Source of the DNA: Cytophagales bacterium WSM2-2
GTDB lineage: Bacteria > Bacteroidota > Bacteroidia > Cytophagales > Cyclobacteriaceae
Length of the DNA: 64,000 nucleotides
Direction: 5' to 3'
Assembly: GCA_015472025.1 (NCBI GenBank)
Contig: BNHL01000001.1
Location: forward strand, 806,001 to 870,000
Shown here: positions 40,335 to 49,350 of the stretch, piece after piece
How positions within the stretch are numbered: position 1 is the stretch's first letter
Layout: each line of letters begins with the position of its first letter
The notes under the pieces: generated by a model
The model's input: the letters and a program-made list of their open reading frames with translations, nothing else
Database searches by the model: none
Told to the model about the DNA's origin: nothing
Position numbers and translations under genes: made by a program

Positions 40335-43025
40335 CTATATCTTAAAACGGTAAGAAACGGAGGGAAGAATAGTACCGATGATGGAGAGCTGGTAAGGAGC
40401 CTGGATTCCGTTATCATTGGTCTTATAAAAGACTGAATAGACATTCTTCCGCCCGTAGACATTGTAGAAGGAAATTATCCACGATCCATCTATCAATTTC
40501 TTTCTTCGGTGGTTGCCTTCGATGACAAGCGCCAGATCCAAACGGTGATAATCTGGAACACGGTATTCGTTCCGGTCAGAGTAATTGACAATCGGTATAT
40601 TGTTTACGTAAGCGTACGAATAAGGCAGCGTAATGGGTCGGCCGGTTCGGTAGGTAAAGTTTCCGGTGAATGAGAATCTTCTGGATAGCGCATACCTCCA
40701 TGTCAGGTTGACAACATTCGGTTGGTCATAATTGGAAGGGTAATAATTTCCATTGTTGATGCTTTCTCCTTGATAAGGACTTTGTACTTGCCGTAGAGAG
40801 CGTGAGTAAGTATAATTCAAAGATCCCTGTAAGCGGCCTGAGTTTTTGTTGACTGAAAATTCTGCTCCGTATGCTTTTCCAACACCACGAAGAAGCGCTG
40901 TTTCCAGGTTGGGGTTCAAAACGATGTTCGAACCATCTTTGAAATCCAAAACATTGTCAATGATTTTATAAAATCCTTCCACGGAAAACTCGAACATTCC
41001 GTTTTGACTGCTCTTGAAAACCCCTCCTGAATACTGATCTCCGCTCTGCGGCTTGAAATAATAGTTGCTTGATTGCCAGATATCGATCGGTGTAATAGAA
41101 ACTGAATTCGATATCAAATGAATGTATTGGTAAATCCGGTTGTATCCGAGTTTAATTGATGTAAGCGGTGTGATTTTATAAACCAATGAGAACCTTGGCT
41201 CAAATCCCATATAATTTTTGATCGATTTGCCACTCCCATACGATACGGAATCGATGATATTGGAATTCGTGATCGGCTCTCCCGGCTTATACAAATAGAC
41301 CTTACCCGGTCCCATAGATGTAAAAGAAGATAATCTCGCACCAAAATTGAATCGCAAATTGTCTGTTACTTCAAACTCGTCATTGAGAAATACAGCATTC
41401 TCCATCGACTGCTGCTTTTCAACATTTATGGGTTTTATATTAGACTGTGGTGACGTTGGAACAATTGTTCCCGGGGTAATTCCATATAAAATACTTCCGA
41501 TACCCGTGTTTAGTTTATGCTTGCCGAGATGATAATTAAAATCTGCTTTCAATGTTGGATAGGAGATATTGTACTTGAGATTGTAAGCAGTAGCCGGTGT
41601 CTTGTCAGTCACTTCATAACCATATTCACCATAACCAACCGTAACGGAAGAAAAGGCACGCTCATTAAAAATGTGATCGAATTGGAGTGACCCTACTCTG
41701 TTATGCCACTTGAAAGTAGTGTCTGACGGTAATCCAAAAAGATCCTGGCTCAGGTAGCCGGAAAGAGATAGCTTGTTTCGTTCACTGAATTTGTGCGCCA
41801 CCTTCAAAGATGCATCATAGAACCAGACTGAACTTTTGCTGATGTCTTTATACTGAATTGTTTTTACCAACCAATCTGAATACGAAGAGCGGAAGGATGC
41901 AAAAATTGAAGTCTTCTCTTTATTAATAGGGCCATTAAAAGAAATATGACTGGAGATTGGTCCAATGCCACCGGCAGCAGTCCATTTTTTATAATCACCT
42001 TCTTTTGATTTCAAACTTAATACCGATGAAACACGGCCTCCGTACTCGGCAGGGATACCTCCTTTGAAAAAGGATGCACTTCCTACTGCATCTGAATTGA
42101 AGGCCGAGAAGAATCCGAAAACGTGTGAGTTATTAAAAATCTGAACTCCATCATATAGTACAAGATTCTGATCTACTCCACCACCGCGAACATTAAAACC
42201 CGAAGACATTTCACCTACGGATGTAACTCCCGGCAACACTTGTATCTGTTTTATAATATCAATTTCCCCAAGAAAAGTCGGGAGCTTCTTCAGTTGCGCC
42301 ATCTTCAGATCTACTTGGCCAACGTTAGCTGTCACCGCACTGGATTGCCTACCTGTAACGACAACTTCCTCCAGTACTTTCGGTGTCTCTGCAAGTTCAA
42401 TGGAAACCTGCCCCGACTCATAAAGACTAAGGTTAAGAATTTTTTCTTCGTAACTATTGTAGCGGAATACGATATAATACTCACCCACTGGCACAGACAG
42501 ATTAAATGCACCTGCCTCATTTGAGGTGGCTGTTTTATTGGTTCCTTCGATGTGAACAGAAGCGCCTGCTAGAGGATTCATCGTTTTCCCATCCTTGACG
42601 ATACCCGACAACTGAACAATCGTTCCTGGTTTTACTTTATCTTTTGCGCCCAGGCTCTTAGTGTCCACTTGTTTCTTCTCTGTCTTCAGCGACTGAATGA
42701 ACTTCACTTTCTCCAGCGTGCGGTTAGGGTCCTTTGCGAAAACAATCGCATAGTTGTACATCGTAGTGTAAGTGACATCAGATCCCTGCAAAATTCTCCT
42801 CAACGCTTCATCCAATGTGAGGCCCGCATAGCCTTCATCAAACTGGATGGACTCAAGCCACTGATCCAGGAAGAAAAATTTATTACCGGAGCTCTTTTCA
42901 ATTTCTCTCAGATAAACAGAAACCGATTTTCCTTTTTCTGAGCCATCGAGCTTGCGACTAAGAATTTCCTGTGAGAATGTGGAGAATGAAATAAGTCCAA
43001 CAAGGAGAGTAAAAATTAATTTCAA
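40335..43025 (-). CDS. TonB-dependent outer membrane receptor with STN domain
   Basis: This 896-residue receptor starts with a signal peptide (MKLIFTLLVGLISFSTFSQ). Order of domains: STN (about 30-110, KSVSVYLREIEKSSGNKFFF, LTLDEALRRILQGSDV), carboxypeptidase-regulatory-like (about 130-220), plug (about 225-345, ITSVG-type VLPGVTSVGEMSSGFNVRGG, GGIPAEYGGRVSSVLSLKSK), then a 22-strand barrel to the C-terminus (ILPSVSYRFKI). It imports a bulky ligand with TonB energy. The start is TTG at 43025: a stop precedes it closely in frame and the signal peptide begins exactly there. An STN domain often implies signalling to an anti-sigma factor, but none is nearby. Downstream are two DUF4249 lipoproteins and the MG2-plug protein. 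Confidence 0.92.
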   Translation of the reverse strand: MKLIFTLLVGLISFSTFSQEILSRKLDGSEKGKSVSVYLREIEKSSGNKFFFLDQWLESIQFDEGYAGLTLDEALRRILQGSDVTYTTMYNYAIVFAKDPNRTLEKVKFIQSLKTEKKQVDTKSLGAKDKVKPGTIVQLSGIVKDGKTMNPLAGASVHIEGTNKTATSNEAGAFNLSVPVGEYYIVFRYNSYEEKILNLSLYESGQVSIELAETPKVLEEVVVTGRQSSAVTANVGQVDLKMAQLKKLPTFLGEIDIIKQIQVLPGVTSVGEMSSGFNVRGGGVDQNLVLYDGVQIFNNSHVFGFFSAFNSDAVGSASFFKGGIPAEYGGRVSSVLSLKSKEGDYKKWTAAGGIGPISSHISFNGPINKEKTSIFASFRSSYSDWLVKTIQYKDISKSSVWFYDASLKVAHKFSERNKLSLSGYLSQDLFGLPSDTTFKWHNRVGSLQFDHIFNERAFSSVTVGYGEYGYEVTDKTPATAYNLKYNISYPTLKADFNYHLGKHKLNTGIGSILYGITPGTIVPTSPQSNIKPINVEKQQSMENAVFLNDEFEVTDNLRFNFGARLSSFTSMGPGKVYLYKPGEPITNSNIIDSVSYGSGKSIKNYMGFEPRFSLVYKITPLTSIKLGYNRIYQYIHLISNSVSITPIDIWQSSNYYFKPQSGDQYSGGVFKSSQNGMFEFSVEGFYKIIDNVLDFKDGSNIVLNPNLETALLRGVGKAYGAEFSVNKNSGRLQGSLNYTYSRSLRQVQSPYQGESINNGNYYPSNYDQPNVVNLTWRYALSRRFSFTGNFTYRTGRPITLPYSYAYVNNIPIVNYSDRNEYRVPDYHRLDLALVIEGNHRRKKLIDGSWIISFYNVYGRKNVYSVFYKTNDNGIQAPYQLSIIGTILPSVSYRFKI

Positions 43026-43051
43026 AGGTTAAGGTTTTTTAGGTTAGGGTT

Positions 43052-44104
43052 TTATGCGATCTCTGGCTCCTGCTGGCTCAAACAGTGGAAAGATCCAAGT
43101 CCCCAGATAATGTCGGTAGAATCCAGGCCAACAACTGTTCGGCCGGGAAAACATTTTTGAAGAATTGACAGTGCCTTATCATCATTTTTGTCGCGAAACG
43201 TTGGTACGATCACGTAGTTATTTGAAATGTAAAAATTGGCGTAAGATGCCGGCAATCGTTGCCCCTCATATACCACAGGTTTCGGCATCGGGAGTGCAAC
43301 TATACGTAATGATTTACCATTTTCCAATGTGAGTTTTTCCAGCGCTTTCACATTGGCCTTGAGTGGCTCATAGTTCTCATCATTGCTGTTGTCTTCAATA
43401 ATCGTCACCACGGTATCTTCATTGACAAACCGTGTAAGGTCATCGATGTGCCCGTCCGTATCATCACCAACTATTCCATCGCCCAACCATAATACCTTTT
43501 CCACTCCGTAATAATTGATGAGATAAGTTTCGATCTCATTCTTGGTCAGATGTGGGTTCCGGTTTGGATTTAACAAACATGCTGAAGTGGTAAGGAGAGT
43601 TCCTTTTCCATTAAACTCCACCGATCCGCCTTCCATAATAATTCCTGGCTTTGCAAGTGGAAGGTTGTAATGCTTCGCGATTGAAATGGGTACTTCGTTA
43701 TCCAGGTCGAAAGGAGGATACTTGCCGCCCCACGCATTATAATTCCATTTCACAACCATTTTCTTTTTCTCTTTCGGATTGATCAGGAATGCTGGTCCGT
43801 GATCACGACACCAGGCATCATTTGTCGGATGAAAAAAGAACTGGATATTCTTCAAGTCCGATCCGGCTTTTGTCAGGTGAGCAATCGCTTTCTGCTTCAT
43901 CTTCTCATCCGCCACATTGATGTTTACTTTTTCTCCTTCCGCGACCAGTTTTACAAACTGTGCATAAACCGGGAATATCGCTTCAATCTTACCGGGCCAC
44001 GAAGCCTCCTTGTGGGGCCAGCTCAGCCATGTAGCCGAATGTCTTGCAAATTCTGCAGGAAAAAAGAAACCGAGTTCCTTTGGTGTTTTACCTTCAATGG
44101 TCAT
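43052..44104 (-). CDS. aguA: Agmatine deiminase
   Basis: This 350-residue guanidine-modifying enzyme hydrolyses agmatine to N-carbamoylputrescine, a step to putrescine. Family motifs: ATWLSWPHKEASWPGK near the start, CRDHGPAFLI, EGGSVEFNGKGTLLTTSACLL, HIDDLTRFVNEDTVV, and the catalytic Cys in LGSFHCLSQQEPEI at the C-terminus. ATG 44104 (MTIEGKTPK) is chosen over TTG 44113. Its stop is 26 bases before the receptor start, so it may share a transcript with the receptor operon, but no metabolic link is seen. A terminator of the DUF2911 gene lies just upstream. Confidence 0.94.
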   Translation of the reverse strand: MTIEGKTPKELGFFFPAEFARHSATWLSWPHKEASWPGKIEAIFPVYAQFVKLVAEGEKVNINVADEKMKQKAIAHLTKAGSDLKNIQFFFHPTNDAWCRDHGPAFLINPKEKKKMVVKWNYNAWGGKYPPFDLDNEVPISIAKHYNLPLAKPGIIMEGGSVEFNGKGTLLTTSACLLNPNRNPHLTKNEIETYLINYYGVEKVLWLGDGIVGDDTDGHIDDLTRFVNEDTVVTIIEDNSNDENYEPLKANVKALEKLTLENGKSLRIVALPMPKPVVYEGQRLPASYANFYISNNYVIVPTFRDKNDDKALSILQKCFPGRTVVGLDSTDIIWGLGSFHCLSQQEPEIA

Positions 44105-44152
44105 AAAAAGCAACTGATGTAACCTGCAAATTACAAACTTTCACAGACCGGA

Positions 44153-44189
44153 TAAAAAAGAAAGAGCCGGGAACAAACCCGGCTCTTTC
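44153..44189 (-). terminator. Strong terminator after the DUF2911 gene
   Basis: GAAAGAGCCGGG (44160-44171) and CCCGGCTCTTTC (44178-44189) form a perfect 12-bp stem with a 6-base loop, followed on the minus strand by TTTTTTATC. Confidence 0.92.
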
Positions 44190-44210
44190 AATACTGTCGA
44201 GGGAAACTTC

Positions 44211-44729
44211 TTAGCCTTTCAATGCAAAAGCTACCTGCGTATTCTCCCAACGGAGTACAACTTTATTTCCTTCAATCGCAATGTTAAAGGTCTCGATAAA
44301 CTTGTCCGTCTTTCCGGGCTTCACTTTCACACGCAATGCATCTTCAGCTTCACTATAATCAAATGCTCCCCACTGATCGGCCTTTTTATTGAGGATGATA
44401 GTCCACTCATTCTCTCCAGGAATAGTAAATAAAGCATACTTTCCGGCAGCGAGGTCTTTGCCTTCTACTTTTATGCCTTTATCAATCACAAAAGTGGTGG
44501 CTTCGTTGGCACCGGTACGCCATACTTTTCCGTAAGGCTCATTACCTCCCAACATTTTTCTTCCTTTTGCTGATGGAGTACTGTAATCAATAGTCACTTT
44601 GACACCGTCTACCGAGGCTTCGGCTTTTGCCGGAGGACTAGGGCGTTTGCTTTTGTCTTTCTGTGCATAAGTCGCCACAGAGAATAACATGGCCAGCATG
44701 ACAAGGAAAATAGATGATTGCTTTTTCAT
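44211..44729 (-). CDS. DUF2911 exported protein
   Basis: From the ATG at 44729 the product is 172 residues: a signal peptide (MKKQSSIFLVMLAMLFSVATYAQ) and a DUF2911 beta-sandwich domain. Typical blocks are VKVTIDYSTPSAKGRKMLG, PYGKVWRTGANEATTF, GKDLAAGKYALFTIPGENEW and IILNKKADQWGAFDYSEAED. The function is not known; the protein is periplasmic or secreted. A frame extending 50 residues upstream has no signal logic and starts from sequence overlapping the hrpB terminator, so it is rejected. It is a single-gene transcript bounded by terminators on both sides. Confidence 0.9.
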   Translation of the reverse strand: MKKQSSIFLVMLAMLFSVATYAQKDKSKRPSPPAKAEASVDGVKVTIDYSTPSAKGRKMLGGNEPYGKVWRTGANEATTFVIDKGIKVEGKDLAAGKYALFTIPGENEWTIILNKKADQWGAFDYSEAEDALRVKVKPGKTDKFIETFNIAIEGNKVVLRWENTQVAFALKG

Positions 44730-44754
44730 ATAAATATTGGTTAGTGTTTCTCTT

Positions 44755-44790
44755 AAAAGGGAAAGCGTCCCGTAAAATGGGGGCGCTTTC
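44755..44790 (-). terminator. Terminator-like hairpin after hrpB
   Basis: GAAAGCGTCCC (44761-44771) pairs with GGGGCGCTTTC (44780-44790) except for one G-T position; loop of about 8 bases. On the minus strand CCTTTT follows. It lies between the hrpB stop and the DUF2911 start. Confidence 0.6.
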
Positions 44791-44886
44791 GTTATCGAAC
44801 AATTGATTTGAACCTGTAAACTGGGATTAATAACGAATGCATTTGCGCTCAAGTTGTTGCATTTGTAAATAATTAACAAATCGAAA

Positions 44887-47355
44887 TTATCTTCGTTTCA
44901 CACCCCGCACTGCTTCTGCCGTCCAGGGGTCTACAGGCCAGTGATGTTTGGGGTACCTCATGCGCAGTTCCTTTCTAACTTCATGGTAAGCAGAGTTCCA
45001 AAAACTCTTGAGGTCTTGTGTTACCTGTACCGGTTTGTAACCGGGCGACAATAAATGCAGAATGATTTTCGTACGTCCTTCATTTACGGATGGTGTTTCC
45101 AGCAAACCAAAAACTTCCTGAAGCCTGACTTTCATCACTGGAGTTTCAGCTGTCAGGCTGTATTCAATCTTGATCATCGAACCACTTGGCACCAGAATTT
45201 TTTCGGGAGCGAGTTTTGCAAATGATTGCTGCAACTCCCAGGGTACTAGACCTGTCAAAATGCTGTTCAGATCAAGTCGTTGAAAATCCTGCCGGTTGTT
45301 CACACTCAAAAGATAAGGGCCTAGCCATTCTTCAGCATTCAACAATAAAGATTTCTCCGTGACATCAGGCCATACTTGATCTTGTCTCCATTGACGTAAA
45401 CACATCAATCGCGCTTGCCACTGCTCGTGGGTTTCATCCCATCCGAGCAGTCGAAGTCCTTCACTGCGAAGCGCTTCGCAAAGCGTTTTTACCCGCAGCG
45501 TTTCTTCAATCTTCGCAACAGGCTTGGTTGTTAACGTAAGTGCACCAATTTGCTTTTCAATAGTGGCAACTAGTATTCCTCTTTCGCTATCCCATTTTAC
45601 CACACTTTTTTCATTGGCCAAAGGCAACAGGTCTTTTTCATCCAGAGGAGCGGCAGAAAATATTTTTCCCTCATTGTTGCCGGGATCGATAGAAGCTACT
45701 GAAAGCCATGTTCTTTGAATGAGCGGGTCATGGTCCTGGAGTTTTGCCATGCGTCCATTCGCCAGTTTATACCGGTTGCTGAATTTTTCGATTTGCCGGG
45801 CAACGCGCTCGGGGTAAGCCTCCATTAACAACTTGCCTGCCTCTGTATCTGCAAATAAGGAATTGTCAGTCGGAAGTTTGAACAGACTTCTCCAATTCGA
45901 TGCTAGTTTCTCTATGCGTTCGAGAACATTTTTATCTGCATTCACTCGCTCTCCACTTCTCCACTTTCTTAAAATCTCAACACGCAACGAAAGATCGATG
46001 CCGTTTTCTTTGGGAAGCGGATCACGTTCTTCGATCAATGCAGCAACATCCGTTGCCAGTGTTTTACTTTTTGTATCTACAGCGCTTAAGAGCAGATGCG
46101 CTATTCGCGGATGCGTTGGCAATCGAAGCATTTCCTTTCCACGCGAGGTGATTTTATTTTCCTCGATTGCGCCAAGCTGGTTTAACAGATCGATGGCCTG
46201 ACCCACAGCTCCGGGTGGTGGTGTGGTTATCCAATTTAATTCATTGACAGCTGTGCCCCAATGAAAAAGCTCAAGCATGAGTGGCGCCAGGTCCGCTTCC
46301 AAAATTTCCGGCTGCCTGGAAGATTGTAAAGACTGATGCGTTGCTTTTGCCCATAATCGGTAGCATGCGCCTGGCCCTAGACGACCGGCTCGACCGGCTC
46401 GTTGGTCAGCAGCGTCCTGCGTCACTTTTACTGTTTCCAATTGTGTGAGTCCTGAGCGAGGATCAAATCTGGGTACCCGGGAAAGACCGCTGTCAATCAC
46501 TGTGGTAATCCCTTCGATGGTCAATGACGTTTCGGCAATGGAAGTAGCGAGTACAATTTTGCGCATCCCGCTCGAGTTCGGCAAAATAGCTTCGCGTTGC
46601 TTCTGAAACGGAAGGTCTCCGTACAATGGAAAAATTATGGCACCTGTGTTTTCAGACTCAAGAATCTCTTGTACTCGCCTGATCTCTCCTGCACCCGGAA
46701 GAAAAACAAGAATATCACCGTGTTGTTCTCTCAACGCGCGCTTTACAAATCTCGCAATTGCGACGGGAATGAATTCACTTTTATCGATAGCTTCATAAAT
46801 CAATTCCACAGGAAATTGCCTCCCGGAACTTTGAACAACGGGAGCATTTAATAACGAAGAGATTTTTTCGCTATCCAGGGTTGCCGACATTAAAAGAATT
46901 CTGAGGTCGTCCCTCAGCAACTGTTGTGATTGCAGGCACAAAGCCAAAGCCAGGTCGGCATGAAGACTTCGTTCGTGAAATTCATCGAAGATGACTAACC
47001 CCACATCTTCGAGAGCGTTGTCGGTTTGGAGCATCCGGGTGAGAATGCCTTCTGTGACAACTTCGATACGTGTATTTTTACCAATGCTGTTTTCAAATCT
47101 GATCCTAAAACCTACAGTTTCACCCGTTTTTTCATTCAGCAACTCCGCCATGCGCGAAGCCACGGAGCGTGCGGCCAGTCGCCTCGGCTGGAGCATAATT
47201 ATTTTTTTTCCATTCAGCCAGGATTCATTCCGGATTTCGAGTGGGACTACAGTAGATTTTCCCGCACCGGGAGGCGCCTGAAGAATAACAACTTTCTCCT
47301 CTGAGAGTCTCTTTTTGAGTTGAGGGAGAATTTCTGAAACGGGATAGTCAGGCAT
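44887..47355 (-). CDS. hrpB: ATP-dependent helicase HrpB
   Basis: This 822-residue DEAH-box helicase has all core motifs: Walker A QAPPGAGKSTVVPLEI (about 21-36), DEFHERSLHADLAL (about 117-130), LMSATLDS, and motif VI in QRAGRAGRLGPGACYRLW (about 317-334). A helicase-associated domain (LELFHWG region) and the HrpB C-terminal domain (about 690-815, PKHHWPVDPWTAEAVRGVKRR) follow. The length is that of the HrpB family. Its cellular role in RNA processing is not firmly known. A box GATTTTTG ends 4 bases before the ATG. Confidence 0.95.
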   Translation of the reverse strand: MPDYPVSEILPQLKKRLSEEKVVILQAPPGAGKSTVVPLEIRNESWLNGKKIIMLQPRRLAARSVASRMAELLNEKTGETVGFRIRFENSIGKNTRIEVVTEGILTRMLQTDNALEDVGLVIFDEFHERSLHADLALALCLQSQQLLRDDLRILLMSATLDSEKISSLLNAPVVQSSGRQFPVELIYEAIDKSEFIPVAIARFVKRALREQHGDILVFLPGAGEIRRVQEILESENTGAIIFPLYGDLPFQKQREAILPNSSGMRKIVLATSIAETSLTIEGITTVIDSGLSRVPRFDPRSGLTQLETVKVTQDAADQRAGRAGRLGPGACYRLWAKATHQSLQSSRQPEILEADLAPLMLELFHWGTAVNELNWITTPPPGAVGQAIDLLNQLGAIEENKITSRGKEMLRLPTHPRIAHLLLSAVDTKSKTLATDVAALIEERDPLPKENGIDLSLRVEILRKWRSGERVNADKNVLERIEKLASNWRSLFKLPTDNSLFADTEAGKLLMEAYPERVARQIEKFSNRYKLANGRMAKLQDHDPLIQRTWLSVASIDPGNNEGKIFSAAPLDEKDLLPLANEKSVVKWDSERGILVATIEKQIGALTLTTKPVAKIEETLRVKTLCEALRSEGLRLLGWDETHEQWQARLMCLRQWRQDQVWPDVTEKSLLLNAEEWLGPYLLSVNNRQDFQRLDLNSILTGLVPWELQQSFAKLAPEKILVPSGSMIKIEYSLTAETPVMKVRLQEVFGLLETPSVNEGRTKIILHLLSPGYKPVQVTQDLKSFWNSAYHEVRKELRMRYPKHHWPVDPWTAEAVRGVKRR

Positions 47356-47388
47356 GACGCAAAAATCGAAAAACTTGCGCCAATTATT

Positions 47389-48672
47389 TTATTTTGTCCA
47401 ATCGCGTACCAAAGAAATAGCTTTGTCGATCTCCTGCTCAGAATTAAAGATGTGTGTACAATGCCTTACACCAAAAGTATCGCCTTGTGACCGTGGCCGC
47501 ATTCGTGCTTGCTCCCAGTACGTGTCTTGCAATTTTGTACCCGTCCACCCTTCAAGATTATAAACAGTGATTCCTGCACACATACTTTCATCGGCAGGTG
47601 AAAAGAATTTCACTCTGGGCAGGCTGCCGAGTCCGGTGCGGAGACGTTTCCCCAGGAACTTGATTCGTTCATAGACTTTGTCAGCGCCAAGTTCGAAGTG
47701 AAAATCGAGGGCAGCGTCAAGTCCTTTTAATACAGGGAAGTTACCAGTGCCTCGTTGCGTGAAGCGAAATCCTTCGTCTTCGTGATTATCCCAGCGGCCA
47801 CTCGCTACCGTTGTCCAAATGTCTTTCATCCTGTCCTGCCTGATGTAAAGGAAGCCTGTTCCGGGAGGCGCTCCGATCCACTTATGAAAACAACCCGCAT
47901 AGGCATCACATCCAATGTCTTTAACATCCACTTTAATATGTCCGATCGTTTGAGCGCCATCCAGCAATGTAAAGATCCCGCGCTTGTTTGCTTCTGCACA
48001 AAGTTCTTTCACCGGGAGGATTGCTCCGCTTCCCGAAATCATGTGCGAAAGCATCAGCACCTTGGTCCGCGGTGTGATCGACTTTACAATTAATTCATAG
48101 ACTTCTTGAGAATTGTGAGCTGGCTTTGGAACGGCCACTGTCTTGAAAACGACTCCATATCTTTTCTCCTTTAATAAGAACCCCGACTTGCCACCAGAGT
48201 GTTCCTGATCGGTAGTCAAAACCTCATCTCCTGCTTGCAGCGAAATTCCATTGGCGATGTAACTCATTCCGTTCGTTACATTATCAGTCATAGCAATTTC
48301 CGATGCATCTGCATTGATAAGTTTTCCGACTTTCCTCCGGATACTCATGAGGTTGTTGTATCCACTGATATACTCCTCTTTGTTATCATCCTTGTACGCC
48401 CAATCCGCCACTCCGCTGGCAATATATTTCAGATGTTCTGTCATTTTTTCGACTACTACCCTGGGCATTGCTCCAACCGTACCGGGATTAAAAAATACTT
48501 TGTCTTTATCGAGCATGAACTGATCACGAATCTTCGCCCAAAACTCAGGATCGTCCGCCAATGGCAAACCAGCTGTTTCAGTTTCAGGTTGCGGCCCTCC
48601 GTAACTCAGCAATGATGGGAACGTGAAGGCAGTAAGTCCGAGGGACTTGAGAAGGTGTCTTCGGGAAATCAT
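47389..48672 (-). CDS. Tat-exported class V aminotransferase-fold PLP enzyme
   Basis: From the ATG at 48672 the product is 427 residues. Its N-terminus MISRRHLLKSLGLTAFTFPSLL has a twin-arginine motif (SRRHLLKSL), so the folded holoenzyme is predicted to leave the cytoplasm. The mature domain is fold-type I, class V: DNVTNGMSYIANGIS, DQEHSGGKSGFLLK, LMLSHMISGSGAILPVKEL, LLDGAQTIGHIKVDVKDIGCD, and the PLP lysine in CFHKWIGAPPGTGFLYI (about 265-280). It resembles isopenicillin-N epimerase and cysteine desulfurase-like proteins; the substrate is unknown. It is divergent from the MaoC gene. Confidence 0.88.
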   Translation of the reverse strand: MISRRHLLKSLGLTAFTFPSLLSYGGPQPETETAGLPLADDPEFWAKIRDQFMLDKDKVFFNPGTVGAMPRVVVEKMTEHLKYIASGVADWAYKDDNKEEYISGYNNLMSIRRKVGKLINADASEIAMTDNVTNGMSYIANGISLQAGDEVLTTDQEHSGGKSGFLLKEKRYGVVFKTVAVPKPAHNSQEVYELIVKSITPRTKVLMLSHMISGSGAILPVKELCAEANKRGIFTLLDGAQTIGHIKVDVKDIGCDAYAGCFHKWIGAPPGTGFLYIRQDRMKDIWTTVASGRWDNHEDEGFRFTQRGTGNFPVLKGLDAALDFHFELGADKVYERIKFLGKRLRTGLGSLPRVKFFSPADESMCAGITVYNLEGWTGTKLQDTYWEQARMRPRSQGDTFGVRHCTHIFNSEQEIDKAISLVRDWTK

Positions 48673-48752
48673 GTTCAAATTTTTTCGTTTAAGGAAAGAT
48701 ACCTAAATTTTAACTTTCGGTAGATTGCGATCTCTTTACTTTTATCCCCTGC

Positions 48753-49217
48753 ATGGAAAAATTAGTCATCAACGGCTTCTCTGAATTTCAGACATACATC
48801 GGCAAGGAACTCGGTGTGTCCGAATTCTTGAAAATAACCCAAAAACAAATCAACCTGTTTGCGGATGCAACTCTTGATCACCAATGGATTCATACCGATC
48901 CCGCAAGAGCCGCCAACGGTCCTTTCAAAAATACCATCGCCCACGGATACCTCGTGTTGTCAGTAGTACCCTACCTGTGGGAACAGATCGCAGATATTCG
49001 AAATGTGAAAATGCTAGTGAACTATGGCATTGAAAGAATGAAGTTTAATCAGCCGGTCATCGTTGACCAGGAAGTACGCTTGCGCGTCACTTTAAAATCA
49101 CTGGCAGACTTGCGAGGTATATCCAAAGCGGAGATGGATATCGTCATGGAGATCAAAGACAACAATAAGCCCGCTTTCACCGCCACTATCATTTTCCTTT
49201 ACCACTTCAATAAATAG
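48753..49217 (+). CDS. MaoC-family hot-dog dehydratase
   Basis: This 154-residue protein has one hot-dog domain with the hydratase-2 active-site pattern: FADATLDHQWIHTDPARA (Asp and His), then GPFKNTIAHGYLVLSVVPYL. Family members hydrate (R)-specific enoyl-CoA thioesters. Residues 1-20 form an N-terminal helix. The start ATG 48753 follows a TACTTTTA stretch at 12-19 bases, a poor promoter match. Its neighbour 2 kb on is a B12-dependent acyl-CoA mutase, so an acyl-CoA role is consistent, although no operon link is visible. Confidence 0.88.
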   Translation: MEKLVINGFSEFQTYIGKELGVSEFLKITQKQINLFADATLDHQWIHTDPARAANGPFKNTIAHGYLVLSVVPYLWEQIADIRNVKMLVNYGIERMKFNQPVIVDQEVRLRVTLKSLADLRGISKAEMDIVMEIKDNNKPAFTATIIFLYHFNK

Positions 49218-49337
49218 AAATATTCTGAAACGATTGGGCAGATAGCTGCGTAATACTCTCAGAAATATCGCCAAATAGAATTGCAGACGGATTAAAAGAT
49301 ATTAGGCCACTGCTAAGCAGAAAATCCATTAAAGTAT

Positions 49338-49345
49338 TACCTTCG
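49338..49345 (+). promoter_or_regulatory. Possible promoter box of the lone receiver gene
   Basis: TACCTTCG, one mismatch from TAnnTTTG, ends 5 bases before the ATG at 49351. Confidence 0.35.
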
Positions 49346-49350
49346 AAAAA

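Noticed and set aside
43026-43053. GGTTAAGG-TTTTTTAGGTTAGGG tract looking like telomere-type repeats
   Set aside because: Only four imperfect units in the short gap between aguA and the receptor gene; no other sign of a linear end or repeat array.
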